Numbered from the stretch's first letter, positions 16,262 to 25,415 are shown. The stretch: DNA of 64,000 nt from Halomonas zincidurans B6 (GCF_000731955.1 NZ_JNCK01000001.1:868001-932000); one strand, 5' to 3'. Translations and numbers: made by a program. Notes: generated by a model not told the origin, from the letters alone.

Positions 16262-17485
16262 TTATACATAGAAATCCAGGTCTTCCTGACGTTTGAGCAG
16301 GTCGCGCATGGTGTGCGGATCGTCACCGAAGAAGTACAGCAGGCCCCAGTGCGTGCCGAAGGCCGTGCGCTTGGTCACGGTTTCCTCGACCGGCGCGGTC
16401 AGCTCATGGGACTCGAAGTAGGGATGATCCTCGGTTTCTTCGGGCATCTCCAGGCGGCTGACCACACGGCGGCGCGGATAGACGCCGAAACAGCCGGCGA
16501 CACCCTTGGCGTCGACCACTTCGCGGGGGAAGAAGTCGGTGATTTCCTGCTCGGTGGTCTTGGGGTCGAAGGACAGGATCAGCCCCTGGTAGGCGTTGAA
16601 GCCGTACGCTCGCTCGAGGAGTTCGAAGACCTTGAAACCGGGCGGACGGTAGGCGACCTCGCCGAAGTACATCTCGCCATCGCTGGTGACGAAGTACTCG
16701 GGATGGACGAAGCCGAAGTCGATGTCGAAGGTCTTTATCAGCTTCTCGATCTGCCGGGTGATCGATTCGCGGTATTTCTCGAGTTCGGGGGTTGCCGGGA
16801 CGAATACCGAATAGCCCAGGGTCACGTACTCGGAAATGTTGAGAAAGCGAATCTTGCCATTGTGGATCCACGCCTCGACGGCGAACTCCCAGCCATCAAG
16901 GTGCGACTCCATGAGCACCGGAAATTCTTCATCGGGAATGGTATCGACCTCGTCGGGCGTCCGGATCACGCGGTGACCCAGGCAGCCGGCCTTGTCGAAG
17001 GCCTTGAGGTGGATGGGGTCGTTGGGGTCGCCGTCGAGCTTGAGCAGCGTCTGGTTGACGCGCTTGAGAAAGCGGATCACGTCGTCCCGGTCGTGAGCCT
17101 CCTCGAAGATCCCCACGCGGATGCCGCCCAACTGGGCGCGGCGCTTCATCAATGCCTTGTCGCGCAGCAGCAGCGCCTGGCCATAGAGGCGCGGATTGTC
17201 GAGCAGCACCGAGTTGATCGCCCCGGCCCATTCCACGGTTTCCTCGTAGAGCGGAATCGCAACGTCGACGCCCATCTCCTTGAGCGTCTCGGCGATCTCC
17301 ATCGAACGGTCGTTGAGGCGCTCGAAGTTCCAGGGGACATACGGGATGTCATGCTGCTTGCAGTAGTCATCGGCCCATTCCGGTGCGACGACCACGTAAC
17401 GCCGATCGAAGTTGTCGGCGGCCTCGACGGCGTTGAGGCTCCAGCCAAGCAATGCGACGTAACCCTTGCTGGGGTTCTTATCCAT
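16262..17485 (-). CDS. ATP-grasp ligase-like protein
   Basis: A 407-residue ATP-grasp protein. It shows a pre-ATP-grasp N-terminal domain (residues 1-105, VALLGWSLNAVEAADNF), a RDKALMKRRAQLGG segment, the ATP-lysine region IHLKAFDKAGCLGHRVI (about 158-174), ESHLDGWEFAVEAWIHNG (193-210) and the metal-binding GEVAYRPPG (275-283; usual form EVNxRxGG). Such enzymes join a carboxylate to an amine or thiol through an acyl phosphate; the substrate is unknown. It heads an operon with the papain-like protein. Start has GGAGGG upstream. Paired ligase and peptidase-like genes could build and trim a peptide or amide product, but that is inference. Confidence 0.82.
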   Translation of the reverse strand: MDKNPSKGYVALLGWSLNAVEAADNFDRRYVVVAPEWADDYCKQHDIPYVPWNFERLNDRSMEIAETLKEMGVDVAIPLYEETVEWAGAINSVLLDNPRLYGQALLLRDKALMKRRAQLGGIRVGIFEEAHDRDDVIRFLKRVNQTLLKLDGDPNDPIHLKAFDKAGCLGHRVIRTPDEVDTIPDEEFPVLMESHLDGWEFAVEAWIHNGKIRFLNISEYVTLGYSVFVPATPELEKYRESITRQIEKLIKTFDIDFGFVHPEYFVTSDGEMYFGEVAYRPPGFKVFELLERAYGFNAYQGLILSFDPKTTEQEITDFFPREVVDAKGVAGCFGVYPRRRVVSRLEMPEETEDHPYFESHELTAPVEETVTKRTAFGTHWGLLYFFGDDPHTMRDLLKRQEDLDFYV

Positions 17486-17577
17486 GGTCCATGCCCTCCG
17501 TGGGCTGTTCGTTGATCAGATTCGCCACCCCTAGCCTAGCCTACAATGCGTGCCTCTTGCTCGCTCGGGGTTTATCC

Positions 17578-17606
17578 TTGCGAGGGCCAAGGGCCACTGT
17601 TATAGT
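17578..17606 (+). promoter_or_regulatory. Predicted sigma-70 promoter upstream of the 4.5S RNA gene
   Basis: TTGCGA (17578-17583) and TATAGT (17601-17606) are spaced by 17 bp. The predicted start near 17613 would give a leader of about 90 nt before mature 4.5S RNA, which would then need 5' processing. Confidence 0.45.
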
Positions 17607-17703
17607 GCGCCTCGCACTTGGCAAGTCATTGAGCAGATTGCCGGTTCGCGGTTGTCGAAAGGCTTCGAAGGTGTTGCTGAAAGCTTTTTGAACAATCGAC
17701 TAT

Positions 17704-17813
17704 GGTGGCCCTGTCGGTCCTCTCGCAACGCTAAACCGCAAACCCCGCCAGGCCCGGAAGGGAGCAACGGTAGTGGTGGCTGCGTGTGCCGGGATGTGGC
17801 TGATGGGGCCGCC
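17704..17813 (+). ncRNA. ffs: 4.5S signal recognition particle RNA
   Basis: About 110 nt that fold like bacterial small SRP RNA. The ends pair (GGTGGCCC at 17704 with GGGGCCGCC at the 3' end). The conserved apical domain is present: AGGCCCGGAAGGGAGCA with the GGAA tetraloop on one side and GTGTGCCGGGATGTGGCTG on the other, plus the CGCAACGCTA stretch near the 5' side. The RNA binds Ffh and targets nascent membrane proteins. It lies directly upstream of dnaX, a common gammaproteobacterial arrangement. End positions are approximate by a few bases. Confidence 0.92.
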
Positions 17814-17979
17814 TCCATTTCCGATCCCCGAAACCTCGCTTTTCCCCCCTGCGGCGAACCGCTAGAATGAATCGATTCGACGCGAATACGTCGTCGCTCC
17901 GGCGTCGCCACGTTTGTTCGCGCATATCCTCGGGGGCCTCACGGCCGACCCGACCCAGCCGCAAGGACTTCCGCGCTGC

Positions 17980-19824
17980 ATGAGCTATCAGGTACTGGCC
18001 CGCAAATGGCGGCCGCGCACCTTCCATGAGCTGGTTGGTCAGGAGCATGTCCAGCGAGCGTTGATCAACGCCCTCGATCAGGGGCGTCTCCACCATGCCT
18101 ACCTGTTCACCGGCACGCGCGGGGTCGGCAAGACCACCCTGGCGCGGATTCTCGCCAAGTGCCTCAATTGCCAGAATGGCGTGTCCTCGACGCCGTGTGG
18201 CCAATGCTCGACCTGCCGGGACATCGACGACGGACGTTTCGTCGACCTGATCGAAGTCGACGCGGCCTCGCGGACCAAGGTCGAGGATACCCGCGAGCTG
18301 CTCGACAACGTGCAGTACGCCCCCTCGCAGGGGCGCTACAAGGTGTACCTCATCGATGAGGTGCACATGCTCTCGACCCACAGCTTCAATGCGCTGCTCA
18401 AGACGCTCGAGGAGCCGCCGCCCCACGTCAAGTTCCTGCTCGCCACCACCGATCCCCAGAAGCTGCCGGTGACCGTGCTGTCGCGCTGCCTGCAGTTCGC
18501 GCTCAAGAACATGCCGCCCGAACGGATCGTCGAACACCTGGCCAAGGTGCTCGACGCCGAGTCGGTGCCCTTCGAGGAGCCCGCGTTGTGGCTGCTCGGC
18601 AAGGCGGCCGAGGGCTCGATGCGCGACGCCATGAGCCTGACCGATCAGGCGATCGCCTTCGGCCAGGGGCGCGTCCAGCACGCGGATGTGGCGGCGATGC
18701 TGGGGACGCTGGATCATCGCCATCTACTGGCGCTGGTCGAGGCGCTGGCCGAGGTCGATGCCGCGCGGGTACTCGCCGAGATCGCCAGCCTGGCCGAGCA
18801 GGGCCCCGACTTTGCCGGCGTGCTCGACGATCTGACCGGCATCCTGCATCGCCTGGCGATCGCCCAGATGGTGCCCGATGCGCTCGATAACGGGCATGGC
18901 GATCGCGAGACGCTGCTGGCGCTGGCGGCGCGGTTCACTGCCGAGGACGTTCAGCTCTACTACCAGATCGGCCTGCAGGGCCGCAGCGACATGGACAGCA
19001 CGCCGGAGCCGCGCACCGCGCTGGAAATGACCCTGCTGCGCATGCTCGCCTTTCGCCCCCAGGGGGTGCCCAGGCCGCCGCAGACGCCCTTGCCGTTGCG
19101 CGGCGACTCGACCCCGCAGGCTGCGCCCGGCGAGGCGTCGCCCGGCGAGGGGGGCGCCGGAAGCATGGCGCAGTCGTCAGCCAGCCAGCAGGAACGCGCG
19201 GTGATGCCGATATCCGACGCGCCGAACGAAACGCCGCCGGCACCCGCCGAATCGCCGCCGACGGCCGCCGAACGCCCGCCCTGGGAAGCCGACGAGCAGC
19301 TCGCTGATCAGGCATCTACGCAGGCGCCTGCATTTCCCGAGCCGTCAGACGCCGCGCCGAGCGAGCCCCCGGGGATCGGTGAAGCCCATGGGGACGCTGT
19401 GCACGCCGCGCCGGGGGGGATCGATCATGTCGCCTGGCTCGAGCTGTTCCCGCGCCTTTCGCTGTCCGGGCTGACCCGCAACCTGGCGGCGCACTGCATG
19501 GTCGAGCACGACGATGGCAAGACGCTCCAGTTACGTCTCGACCCCGGTCAGGCGGCCATGAACGCCGAGGTGCACGTCGAACGGGTGCGCAAGGCACTGG
19601 CGGCGGCAGGCATCGAACGGCGGATCAGCATCGACTCCGCCGAGCTGCCGGCGGCCATCGAGACTCCCAGGTCGCGTAGCGACCGCGAGGCGCGCGAGCG
19701 TCATGCCCAGGCAGTTGAAGCGTTGCGCGATGACCCGCATATCCAGGAACTGGAGCGGACGTTCAGCGCGCGGCTGCTCGAGCAGAGCGTCGCGCCGCAG
19801 GCCGGGACGCCGACGGCCCGGTAG
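17980..19824 (+). CDS. dnaX: DNA polymerase III subunit gamma/tau
   Basis: A 614-residue clamp-loader ATPase. It begins with SYQVLARKWRPRTF, then Walker A GTRGVGKT (45-52), the zinc cysteines C64, C73, C76 and C79, Walker B LIDEVHM (124-130), and sensor 1 ATTDPQKLPVTVLSRC. A Pro/Ala/Glu-rich linker (about 365-480) leads to the tau-specific C-terminal domain (WLELFPRLSLSGLTRNLA). I see no A-rich slippery heptamer like that producing gamma in E. coli, so the full-length tau form may be the only product. ATG at 17980 is chosen because it gives the standard N-terminus. It is followed by ybaB and recR in the classic order. Confidence 0.95.
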   Translation: MSYQVLARKWRPRTFHELVGQEHVQRALINALDQGRLHHAYLFTGTRGVGKTTLARILAKCLNCQNGVSSTPCGQCSTCRDIDDGRFVDLIEVDAASRTKVEDTRELLDNVQYAPSQGRYKVYLIDEVHMLSTHSFNALLKTLEEPPPHVKFLLATTDPQKLPVTVLSRCLQFALKNMPPERIVEHLAKVLDAESVPFEEPALWLLGKAAEGSMRDAMSLTDQAIAFGQGRVQHADVAAMLGTLDHRHLLALVEALAEVDAARVLAEIASLAEQGPDFAGVLDDLTGILHRLAIAQMVPDALDNGHGDRETLLALAARFTAEDVQLYYQIGLQGRSDMDSTPEPRTALEMTLLRMLAFRPQGVPRPPQTPLPLRGDSTPQAAPGEASPGEGGAGSMAQSSASQQERAVMPISDAPNETPPAPAESPPTAAERPPWEADEQLADQASTQAPAFPEPSDAAPSEPPGIGEAHGDAVHAAPGGIDHVAWLELFPRLSLSGLTRNLAAHCMVEHDDGKTLQLRLDPGQAAMNAEVHVERVRKALAAAGIERRISIDSAELPAAIETPRSRSDREARERHAQAVEALRDDPHIQELERTFSARLLEQSVAPQAGTPTAR

Positions 19825-19889
19825 TTGCGATGCCGCGACCCGACGCGCCAACCACGTCAATCGACAGCCATAGCCACGAGGTGATCGCC

Positions 19890-20216
19890 ATGTTCAAGGG
19901 CGGAATGGGCAACCTGATGCAACAGGCTCAGGAAATGCAGGAAAAGATGCAGCGCATCCAGGAAGAGATCGCCAAGTCCGAGGTGACCGGCGAAGCCGGC
20001 GCCGGGATGATCTCGGTGACCATGAACGGGCGCCACGACGTCAGCAAGGTGGTCATCGACCCGAGCCTGATGGACGAGGACAAGGAGATGCTCGAGGATC
20101 TGCTGGCCGCCGCGGTCAACGACGCGGTGCGCAAGGTCGAGACCAGCTCCCGCGCCAAGATGGAGGAAGCCACCGAGGGGCTCAATCTGCCGCCCGGCTT
20201 CAAGATGCCGTTCTGA
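19890..20216 (+). CDS. ybaB: YbaB/EbfC family nucleoid-associated protein
   Basis: A 108-residue protein with the family sequence GGMGNLMQQAQEMQEKMQ, a KSEVTGEAGAGMISVTMNG strand region and the Pro-Pro-Gly-Phe tail (LNLPPGFKMPF). It forms a dimer that binds DNA and is nearly always encoded between dnaX and recR. ATG at 19890 follows GAGGTG. Its stop shares one base with the recR start. Confidence 0.95.
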   Translation: MFKGGMGNLMQQAQEMQEKMQRIQEEIAKSEVTGEAGAGMISVTMNGRHDVSKVVIDPSLMDEDKEMLEDLLAAAVNDAVRKVETSSRAKMEEATEGLNLPPGFKMPF

Positions 20217-20821
20217 TGAGCTTTTCACCGCTGGTCGATCGCTTGCTGGAAGCGTTGCGCGTGTTGCCGGGCGTCGGCCCGCGCACCGCCCAGCGCATGG
20301 CGTTGCACCTGCTCGAGCGTGAGCGCGACGGCGGACGCCGGTTGGTCGAAGTGCTCGGCACGGCGCTCGAGCAGGTCGGTTACTGCCAGCGCTGCCGGAC
20401 CCTCACCGAAGAGCCGACCTGCACGCTGTGTCGCAGTGCACGGCGCGATGGTGCGTTGTTGTGCATCGTCGAATCGCCGGCCGACATGCTGGCGATCGAG
20501 GATGCCGGGGGCTATCACGGCCACTATTTCGTGCTGCACGGACACCTTTCGCCGCTGGACGGCATCGGCCCCGACGACATCGGCCTCGCGCTGCTGGACG
20601 CGCGGCTCGACGAGGGCGGTGTCGAGGAGGTGATACTCGCCACCAACCCCACGGTCGAGGGCGAGGCGACCGCGCATTACATCGCCGAACAGATCCGCGA
20701 GCGCGGCTTGCGCCTGTCGCGTCTGGCCTATGGCGTGCCCATGGGCGGCGAACTCGAGTACGTCGACGGCGGTACCCTCAGCCGCGCCTTCAACGGTCGC
20801 TTGCCCTTCCAGGGCGATTGA
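20216..20821 (+). CDS. recR: Recombination mediator RecR
   Basis: A 201-residue protein with the helix-hairpin-helix (LRVLPGVGPRTAQRMALHLL), the zinc finger CQRCRTLTEEPTCTLC, a Toprim domain (LCIVESPADMLAIEDAGGY) and a C-terminal Walker-B-like region. RecR works with RecF/RecO to load RecA at gaps. Translationally coupled to ybaB (TGATG). Confidence 0.96.
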   Translation: MSFSPLVDRLLEALRVLPGVGPRTAQRMALHLLERERDGGRRLVEVLGTALEQVGYCQRCRTLTEEPTCTLCRSARRDGALLCIVESPADMLAIEDAGGYHGHYFVLHGHLSPLDGIGPDDIGLALLDARLDEGGVEEVILATNPTVEGEATAHYIAEQIRERGLRLSRLAYGVPMGGELEYVDGGTLSRAFNGRLPFQGD

Positions 20822-20853
20822 CCGCTCTTCGTTTCATTCACTGCAGGACATTC

Positions 20854-22002
20854 ATGCCCCAGGAACCGATCAGTCACTGGATAGACACCCCCGATGCCCT
20901 CGATGCGGTCTGCGACGAACTCGCCGACGTCCGCTGGCTGGCCGTGGATACCGAATTCTTCCGCGAGTCGAGCTTTTATCCGGTGGCCGCGCTGATTCAG
21001 CTGTCGGCTGGCGAGCATGCCTACCTGGTCGATCCTCAGGCGCTTGCCGCGACGCCGGCGGTATGCCGGCTGCTGGGCCCCGAAGGGCCGGTCAAGCTGC
21101 TGCATGCCAGCAGTGAGGATCTCGAGGTGCTGTTCAACTGGAGCGGGGTGGTGGTGCAGCCGCTGATCGATACCCAACTGGCCCAGGGACTGCTGTCCGA
21201 AGACCCGGCGATCGGCTACCAGCGGCTGGTCGAGCACTGGACCGGCGACAGCCTGCCCAAGGGCGAAACACGCTCGGACTGGCTGGTGCGGCCGCTCAGC
21301 GAGGCCCAGCGGCGCTATGCAGCACTCGATGTGATCTACCTGCCGACGCTCTGGGAGGCGCAGCGCCAGGCGCTGCTGGAACTTGAGCGACTGAGCTGGC
21401 TCGAAGCCGACTGCGCCGCGCTGGTGGCCCAGGCTCAGCGCAGCCTGGACAGCGACGGCGAGTGGTTTCGCCGCCATCGCCAGCTGTGGCGGCTCAGCCC
21501 GCGCTCGATCGCTGCCTATCGGCGCCTGACCGCCTGGCGCGAAGCCGAGGTGCGTAGCCGCAACCTGCCGCGCAACTGGCTGGTCAGCGACAAGGTGCTG
21601 TTCGCCGTGGCCGAGCGCATGCCGGCCAACCGCTACGAACTGGCGGCCGTGGAGGACATCAAGCCGAGCCTGGTCAAGCGTGAGGGCGATGCGTTGCTGG
21701 CCCTGGTTCGCGAGGCGGCGCAACTTGATGAGGCCGAACTGCCGCCGACCTTGCCGTCGCCGCTGTCGGATCCTTTCAAGAAGCGTCTCAAGCGGCTCAA
21801 GCGCTGTGTCGGCGAAACCGCCGAGCGGCTCGGCGTGGCGCCCGAGGTGCTGGCCCGGCGCCGCGAACTGGAAGCGCTGGTGGCTGCCGATCTCGAGGGC
21901 CGGGCGTTGCCGTTGCCCGAGGGCTGGCGCGGCGAGCTGCTCGCCGAGCCGCTGCGCCAGGCGCTCGATGGCGCCGCTGCCGATGCCCGGGGCCCGGTAT
22001 AG
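20854..22002 (+). CDS. rnd: Ribonuclease D
   Basis: A 382-residue 3'-5' exoribonuclease. DEDD-type catalytic residues are visible: LAVDTEFFRE (Asp/Glu), LLHASSEDLEVL (Asp), and YAALDVIYLPTL (Tyr/Asp). One or two HRDC helical domains follow. It trims tRNA precursors and other structured RNAs. ATG at 20854 gives the expected N-terminus; the longer open frame upstream overlaps recR. It heads the rnd-ycgL-ycgN set. Confidence 0.93.
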   Translation: MPQEPISHWIDTPDALDAVCDELADVRWLAVDTEFFRESSFYPVAALIQLSAGEHAYLVDPQALAATPAVCRLLGPEGPVKLLHASSEDLEVLFNWSGVVVQPLIDTQLAQGLLSEDPAIGYQRLVEHWTGDSLPKGETRSDWLVRPLSEAQRRYAALDVIYLPTLWEAQRQALLELERLSWLEADCAALVAQAQRSLDSDGEWFRRHRQLWRLSPRSIAAYRRLTAWREAEVRSRNLPRNWLVSDKVLFAVAERMPANRYELAAVEDIKPSLVKREGDALLALVREAAQLDEAELPPTLPSPLSDPFKKRLKRLKRCVGETAERLGVAPEVLARRRELEALVAADLEGRALPLPEGWRGELLAEPLRQALDGAAADARGPV

Positions 22003-22024
22003 CAACGCGACGAGGATCGCCAGG

Positions 22025-22315
22025 ATGGACAAGCGTTTATGCGAAATATTCCGTAGCCCGCGCAAGGACGAGATGTACCTGTTCGTCGACAAGCGCCAGG
22101 GTTTCGACGCGGTGCCCGAGGCGCTGCTCGAGCGCTTCGGCAAGCCGCAGCCGGTATTGACCCTGCTGCTGGGCCCCGAGCGCCGGCTGGCGCGGGCCGA
22201 TGCCGGCGAGGTGCTGGCGGCCATCGCCGACAAGGGCTACTACCTGCAGATGCCGCCGGGCAAGGATGACTATCTACTCAAGCTGTATCGGGCGCCGGCC
22301 GAGCTGCCCGACTAG
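22025..22315 (+). CDS. ycgL: YcgL domain protein
   Basis: A 96-residue protein with the YcgL family motifs CEIFRSPRKDEMYLFVDK and YYLQMPP near the C-terminus. Its biochemical role is not established. Position between rnd and ycgN is the typical gammaproteobacterial context. Gap to rnd is 22 bp. Confidence 0.9.
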   Translation: MDKRLCEIFRSPRKDEMYLFVDKRQGFDAVPEALLERFGKPQPVLTLLLGPERRLARADAGEVLAAIADKGYYLQMPPGKDDYLLKLYRAPAELPD

Positions 22316-22355
22316 CCAGCATGGTCGGTGTCGCATCGCCGACCGGGGAGTGCGT

Positions 22356-22808
22356 GTGTTGCGAGAGCGTTTCTGGGAGCGTTACCCGCTCGCCGAACTG
22401 ACCGGCGAGGAGTGGGAGGCGCTGTGCGACGGCTGCGGGCGCTGTTGCCTGCACAAGCTGGAGGACGAAGAGAGCGGCGACATCGCCACCCTAGATGTCG
22501 CCTGCCAGCTGCTCGATATCAACACGTGCCGGTGCGGCGACTATGCCAACCGCAGTGCGCGCGTACCTGGCTGCGTGCCGCTGACTCGCGAGCGGGTCGC
22601 GCAGTTTCGCTGGTTGCCGGCGAGCTGCGCCTATCGGCGTCTATCGGAGCGGCGTGGGCTGGCCGATTGGCATCCACTGGTCTCGGGCGATCCCGGCAGC
22701 GTGCAGCGTGCCGGGATCGGCGTTGCCAGTTTCGCGATCGCCGAGGACGCCATCGGCGAAGCCGACTGGGAAGATCGCATCATCGACATCCTGTCGATCG
22801 ACGAGTGA
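22356..22808 (+). CDS. ycgN: YcgN/UPF0260 family cysteine-rich protein
   Basis: A 150-residue protein of the YkgJ-type cysteine-cluster superfamily: LCDGCGRCCLHKLEDE, then INTCRCGDY and PGCVPLT, which together could bind a zinc or iron-sulfur centre. GTG at 22356 is chosen: GGGGAG lies five bases upstream and the product matches the family length of about 150. ATG codons further upstream would run back into ycgL. Confidence 0.88.
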   Translation: MLRERFWERYPLAELTGEEWEALCDGCGRCCLHKLEDEESGDIATLDVACQLLDINTCRCGDYANRSARVPGCVPLTRERVAQFRWLPASCAYRRLSERRGLADWHPLVSGDPGSVQRAGIGVASFAIAEDAIGEADWEDRIIDILSIDE

Positions 22809-22824
22809 CGCCCTTCGCCGCGAG

Positions 22825-24915
22825 CTAGTCGCGGCTCTCCGCAAGGCCCAGCGCCCAGAGCAGGAACGCGTCTTGACGGGCGTTGTCCTTCCACGCCTTG
22901 AAGCGCCCCGAGGCCCCGCCGTGCCCCGAGCTCATGTCGCTATGTAGGAGGATTGGGCGGCCTTCCGCGGGGTCGTGCCCGCCGGCGGCCAGGCGCGCGG
23001 CACGCAGTTCGTTGAGCCGGGCATAGAGCTTGGCCGGCTCCCAGTAGGGCACTCGCGAATCGTGCCAGCTGCCCTGCAGGAAGAGCGCCGGGTAGGGCCG
23101 GTCGCTCAAGTTGTCGAGCGGCGAATAGTCGCGAATACGGCCTCGCGCAGCGGGCTCGTCGGGATTGCCCCATTCGGTGTATTCGGCGGTGGTCAGCGGC
23201 AGGTCGGGGTTCTCCATGGTCCGCAGCACGTCGACGAACGGCACGTCGAGGACCGCCGCGCAGAAGGCGCCGGGATCGAGATTGAGACTCGCCCCCACCA
23301 GCAGGCCGCCGGCACTGGCGCCGTAGGCGGCGATTCGTCGCTCGTCGGCGAGGCCGGCCTCGACCAGCGCCTGACGGGCGGCGAGGAAATCGCGGAAGCT
23401 GTTCGCTTTGTGCTCGAGCTTGCCGGCCAGGTACCAGGGTTCGCCGCGATCGCCGCCGCCGCGCACATGGGCGACGGCGAAGGCCGCGCCGCGCGACAAC
23501 AGCTCGAGCCGGGCGATCGAGAACCACGGGTCGAGCACCTCGCCGTAAGCACCGTAGCCGTAGAGCAGCGTGGGCAACGCCTTCGCGCCGAGCAGGTCGG
23601 CCCGCGCCACCACCGATACCGGGATGCGCTCGCCATCGTGGGCGGTGGCCCACAGGCGCCGACAGGCCAGTTGCTCGGGTGCCAGGTCGCCGTGGACCGG
23701 CTGGGCCTTGAGCAGGCGCCGTGTGTCGCCGTCCAGGTCGTGCTCGATCCAGCGCGGCGGCAGGGTGAACGACTCCTCGCGCAGGCGCAGGCGGTGCGTG
23801 GCGAAGTCGGGCATGTCGCCGAGCGCCACACTGCACGGCGCCTCGGGCAGCGGCAGGCGGCGGTCGTCGCTAATGGCGTGATTCGCGTCGAAGCTGACGA
23901 TGCGCAGCTGAACCTGGGCCTGATCGTGGTCGCGCTCGGTGATCACCAGGCCCCAGGCGAAGGCGTCGACGCCTTCCAGGGTCTGATCGTGGCGATGGGC
24001 GATCAATGCTCGCCAGCGTTCGGGGCTGTCTTCCTCGGCCACGTCAAGGCGAAAGTGCGTGGCTTGGCGATTGTGCAGAACGTAGAAATACCCGGGGCGA
24101 TGCTCGAGCGCATACTCGACGCCGGTTTCCCGGGGGCGCACGCAGCGTGGCCGAGTGTGCGGGGCGGCGGCGGGAATCAGGTGGCATTCGGAGGTGTCCT
24201 TGGAGGCGCTCTCGAGTACCAGCCAGGTCCGCGAGCGGGTCTTGCCCAGGCCGACCCAGAATTCGACATCGCGCTCCTCGAACAGCATCATCGGCTCGCC
24301 GCCATGGATATCCAGCCGCCACACGCTGGCCGGGCGCTGGGTGGCGTCGTAGCGGGTGAACAGCAGCGTGCGATCGTCCTCGGCCCAGGTCAGCTCGGGG
24401 CCGATGCCTTCGAGCACCAGGCGCGGTTCGCCGCCGGGCAGGGCGCGCAGATACAGATCGAAGTATTCGTCGCCGCGGCTGTCCTCGGTCCAGGCCAGGC
24501 GGTCCTCGGCGGGCGAGATCGCCAGGTCGCCGAGCTCGAGGAAATGCCGCTCGCCGGCAAGTGCCTCGAGATCCAGCAGGCACTCCGGGCGCTCGGCGTG
24601 GTCATTGGGATGACGCCACCACACCGGATAATCGGCGTCGGCGGCCGTCTCGCTCCAGTAGGTGTAGCGTTCGAGGGGCGTGCGCAGGCCGCTGACCGCG
24701 AGCTCCCGGCGCGCCAGGTGGCCCTGGTAGAGCGACTCGATTAGTGGCTTAAGCGGCTCGAACCAGTCGTCGCATTCATGATTGGCGGCTTCGAGAAAGG
24801 CCGCCACCTGCGGATCGTCGCGCTGTTCAAGCCAGTGCCAGTCAATATCCGCGGAGCGCCTGAAGCGCGTGATCGGGGCCTCGGGCGGTGTTGGAACGGG
24901 CTGCTGTGCTTTCAT
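22825..24915 (-). CDS. ptrB: Oligopeptidase B-like S9 serine peptidase
   Basis: A 696-residue prolyl-oligopeptidase-family enzyme. An N-terminal seven-bladed propeller region (about 75-410) gates the alpha/beta-hydrolase domain. The catalytic Ser is in AYGASAGGLLVG (near residue 531), Asp in SWHDSRVPYWEPAK (near 620) and His in MSSGHGGASGR (near 660). PFVDVLRTM and LPLTTAEYTEWGNP match oligopeptidase B, which cleaves short peptides after Arg/Lys in the cytoplasm. No signal peptide. It converges with ycgN across 16 bp. Confidence 0.9.
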   Translation of the reverse strand: MKAQQPVPTPPEAPITRFRRSADIDWHWLEQRDDPQVAAFLEAANHECDDWFEPLKPLIESLYQGHLARRELAVSGLRTPLERYTYWSETAADADYPVWWRHPNDHAERPECLLDLEALAGERHFLELGDLAISPAEDRLAWTEDSRGDEYFDLYLRALPGGEPRLVLEGIGPELTWAEDDRTLLFTRYDATQRPASVWRLDIHGGEPMMLFEERDVEFWVGLGKTRSRTWLVLESASKDTSECHLIPAAAPHTRPRCVRPRETGVEYALEHRPGYFYVLHNRQATHFRLDVAEEDSPERWRALIAHRHDQTLEGVDAFAWGLVITERDHDQAQVQLRIVSFDANHAISDDRRLPLPEAPCSVALGDMPDFATHRLRLREESFTLPPRWIEHDLDGDTRRLLKAQPVHGDLAPEQLACRRLWATAHDGERIPVSVVARADLLGAKALPTLLYGYGAYGEVLDPWFSIARLELLSRGAAFAVAHVRGGGDRGEPWYLAGKLEHKANSFRDFLAARQALVEAGLADERRIAAYGASAGGLLVGASLNLDPGAFCAAVLDVPFVDVLRTMENPDLPLTTAEYTEWGNPDEPAARGRIRDYSPLDNLSDRPYPALFLQGSWHDSRVPYWEPAKLYARLNELRAARLAAGGHDPAEGRPILLHSDMSSGHGGASGRFKAWKDNARQDAFLLWALGLAESRD

Positions 24916-24967
24916 TGGACGCGGTGTACCATGATGAACAAAACGTGTAGAGGGAGAACCTGGAGCA

Positions 24968-25399
24968 ATGCTGATTTCCGACTCGATGCCACTTCTCTGG
25001 TTCAGTTACGTGGCATTGTCGCTGGTCGTGCTGATTACCGGCTACCTGGCGATACGCTGGTTGCCGAGGTTGCCGCGGTTCGTCGTCACCGGCGTGGTGG
25101 CAGGGCTGGTCTGGATACCCAGTAGTTTCACCCTGCCGCTGCTTGATGCGGATGCGACCTATCATGGCATGGCCCCGGCGGTGGTGGTAGCCGGCATTGC
25201 CTTCCTGCAAGGCAACATGGCTGCACTGGGAAGCGCCGCCGCGTTGTTGCTGCTGGGAACGGTGCTGGGCGCGGCACTCGGCGTGCTGGCCTGGTGGGGG
25301 CTGCGTCGCCGTGCCAGCCCGGACGCGGGCAACGATGACAGTGCGGGCGACGATCACGACCCGGCGTCGACGCCGCGGCGTGAACCGATCATTGGCTAG
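24968..25399 (+). CDS. Small membrane protein of unknown function
   Basis: A 143-residue protein with about three to four transmembrane segments (LLWFSYVALSLVVLITGYLA, FVVTGVVAGLVWI, the Ala/Leu-rich segment around residues 85-112) and an acidic, disordered C-terminal tail. No domain recognised. GGAG lies just before ATG at 24968. It is 16 bp upstream of the VWA gene and probably co-expressed with it; divergent from ptrB. Confidence 0.75.
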   Translation: MLISDSMPLLWFSYVALSLVVLITGYLAIRWLPRLPRFVVTGVVAGLVWIPSSFTLPLLDADATYHGMAPAVVVAGIAFLQGNMAALGSAAALLLLGTVLGAALGVLAWWGLRRRASPDAGNDDSAGDDHDPASTPRREPIIG

Positions 25400-25415
25400 G
25401 CGCAAGGGCACTGCC

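Noticed and set aside
15956..17515. Plus-strand open frame opposite the ATP-grasp and papain-like genes
   Set aside because: It crosses two genes on the other strand and has no recognisable domain.
17980..19824. Programmed frameshift in dnaX producing gamma
   Set aside because: No A-rich slippery heptamer with downstream hairpin was seen around the expected linker position.
22975..24744. Plus-strand open frame opposite ptrB
   Set aside because: Antisense shadow of the peptidase gene with composition-driven Arg/Gln/Gly-rich sequence and no motif.
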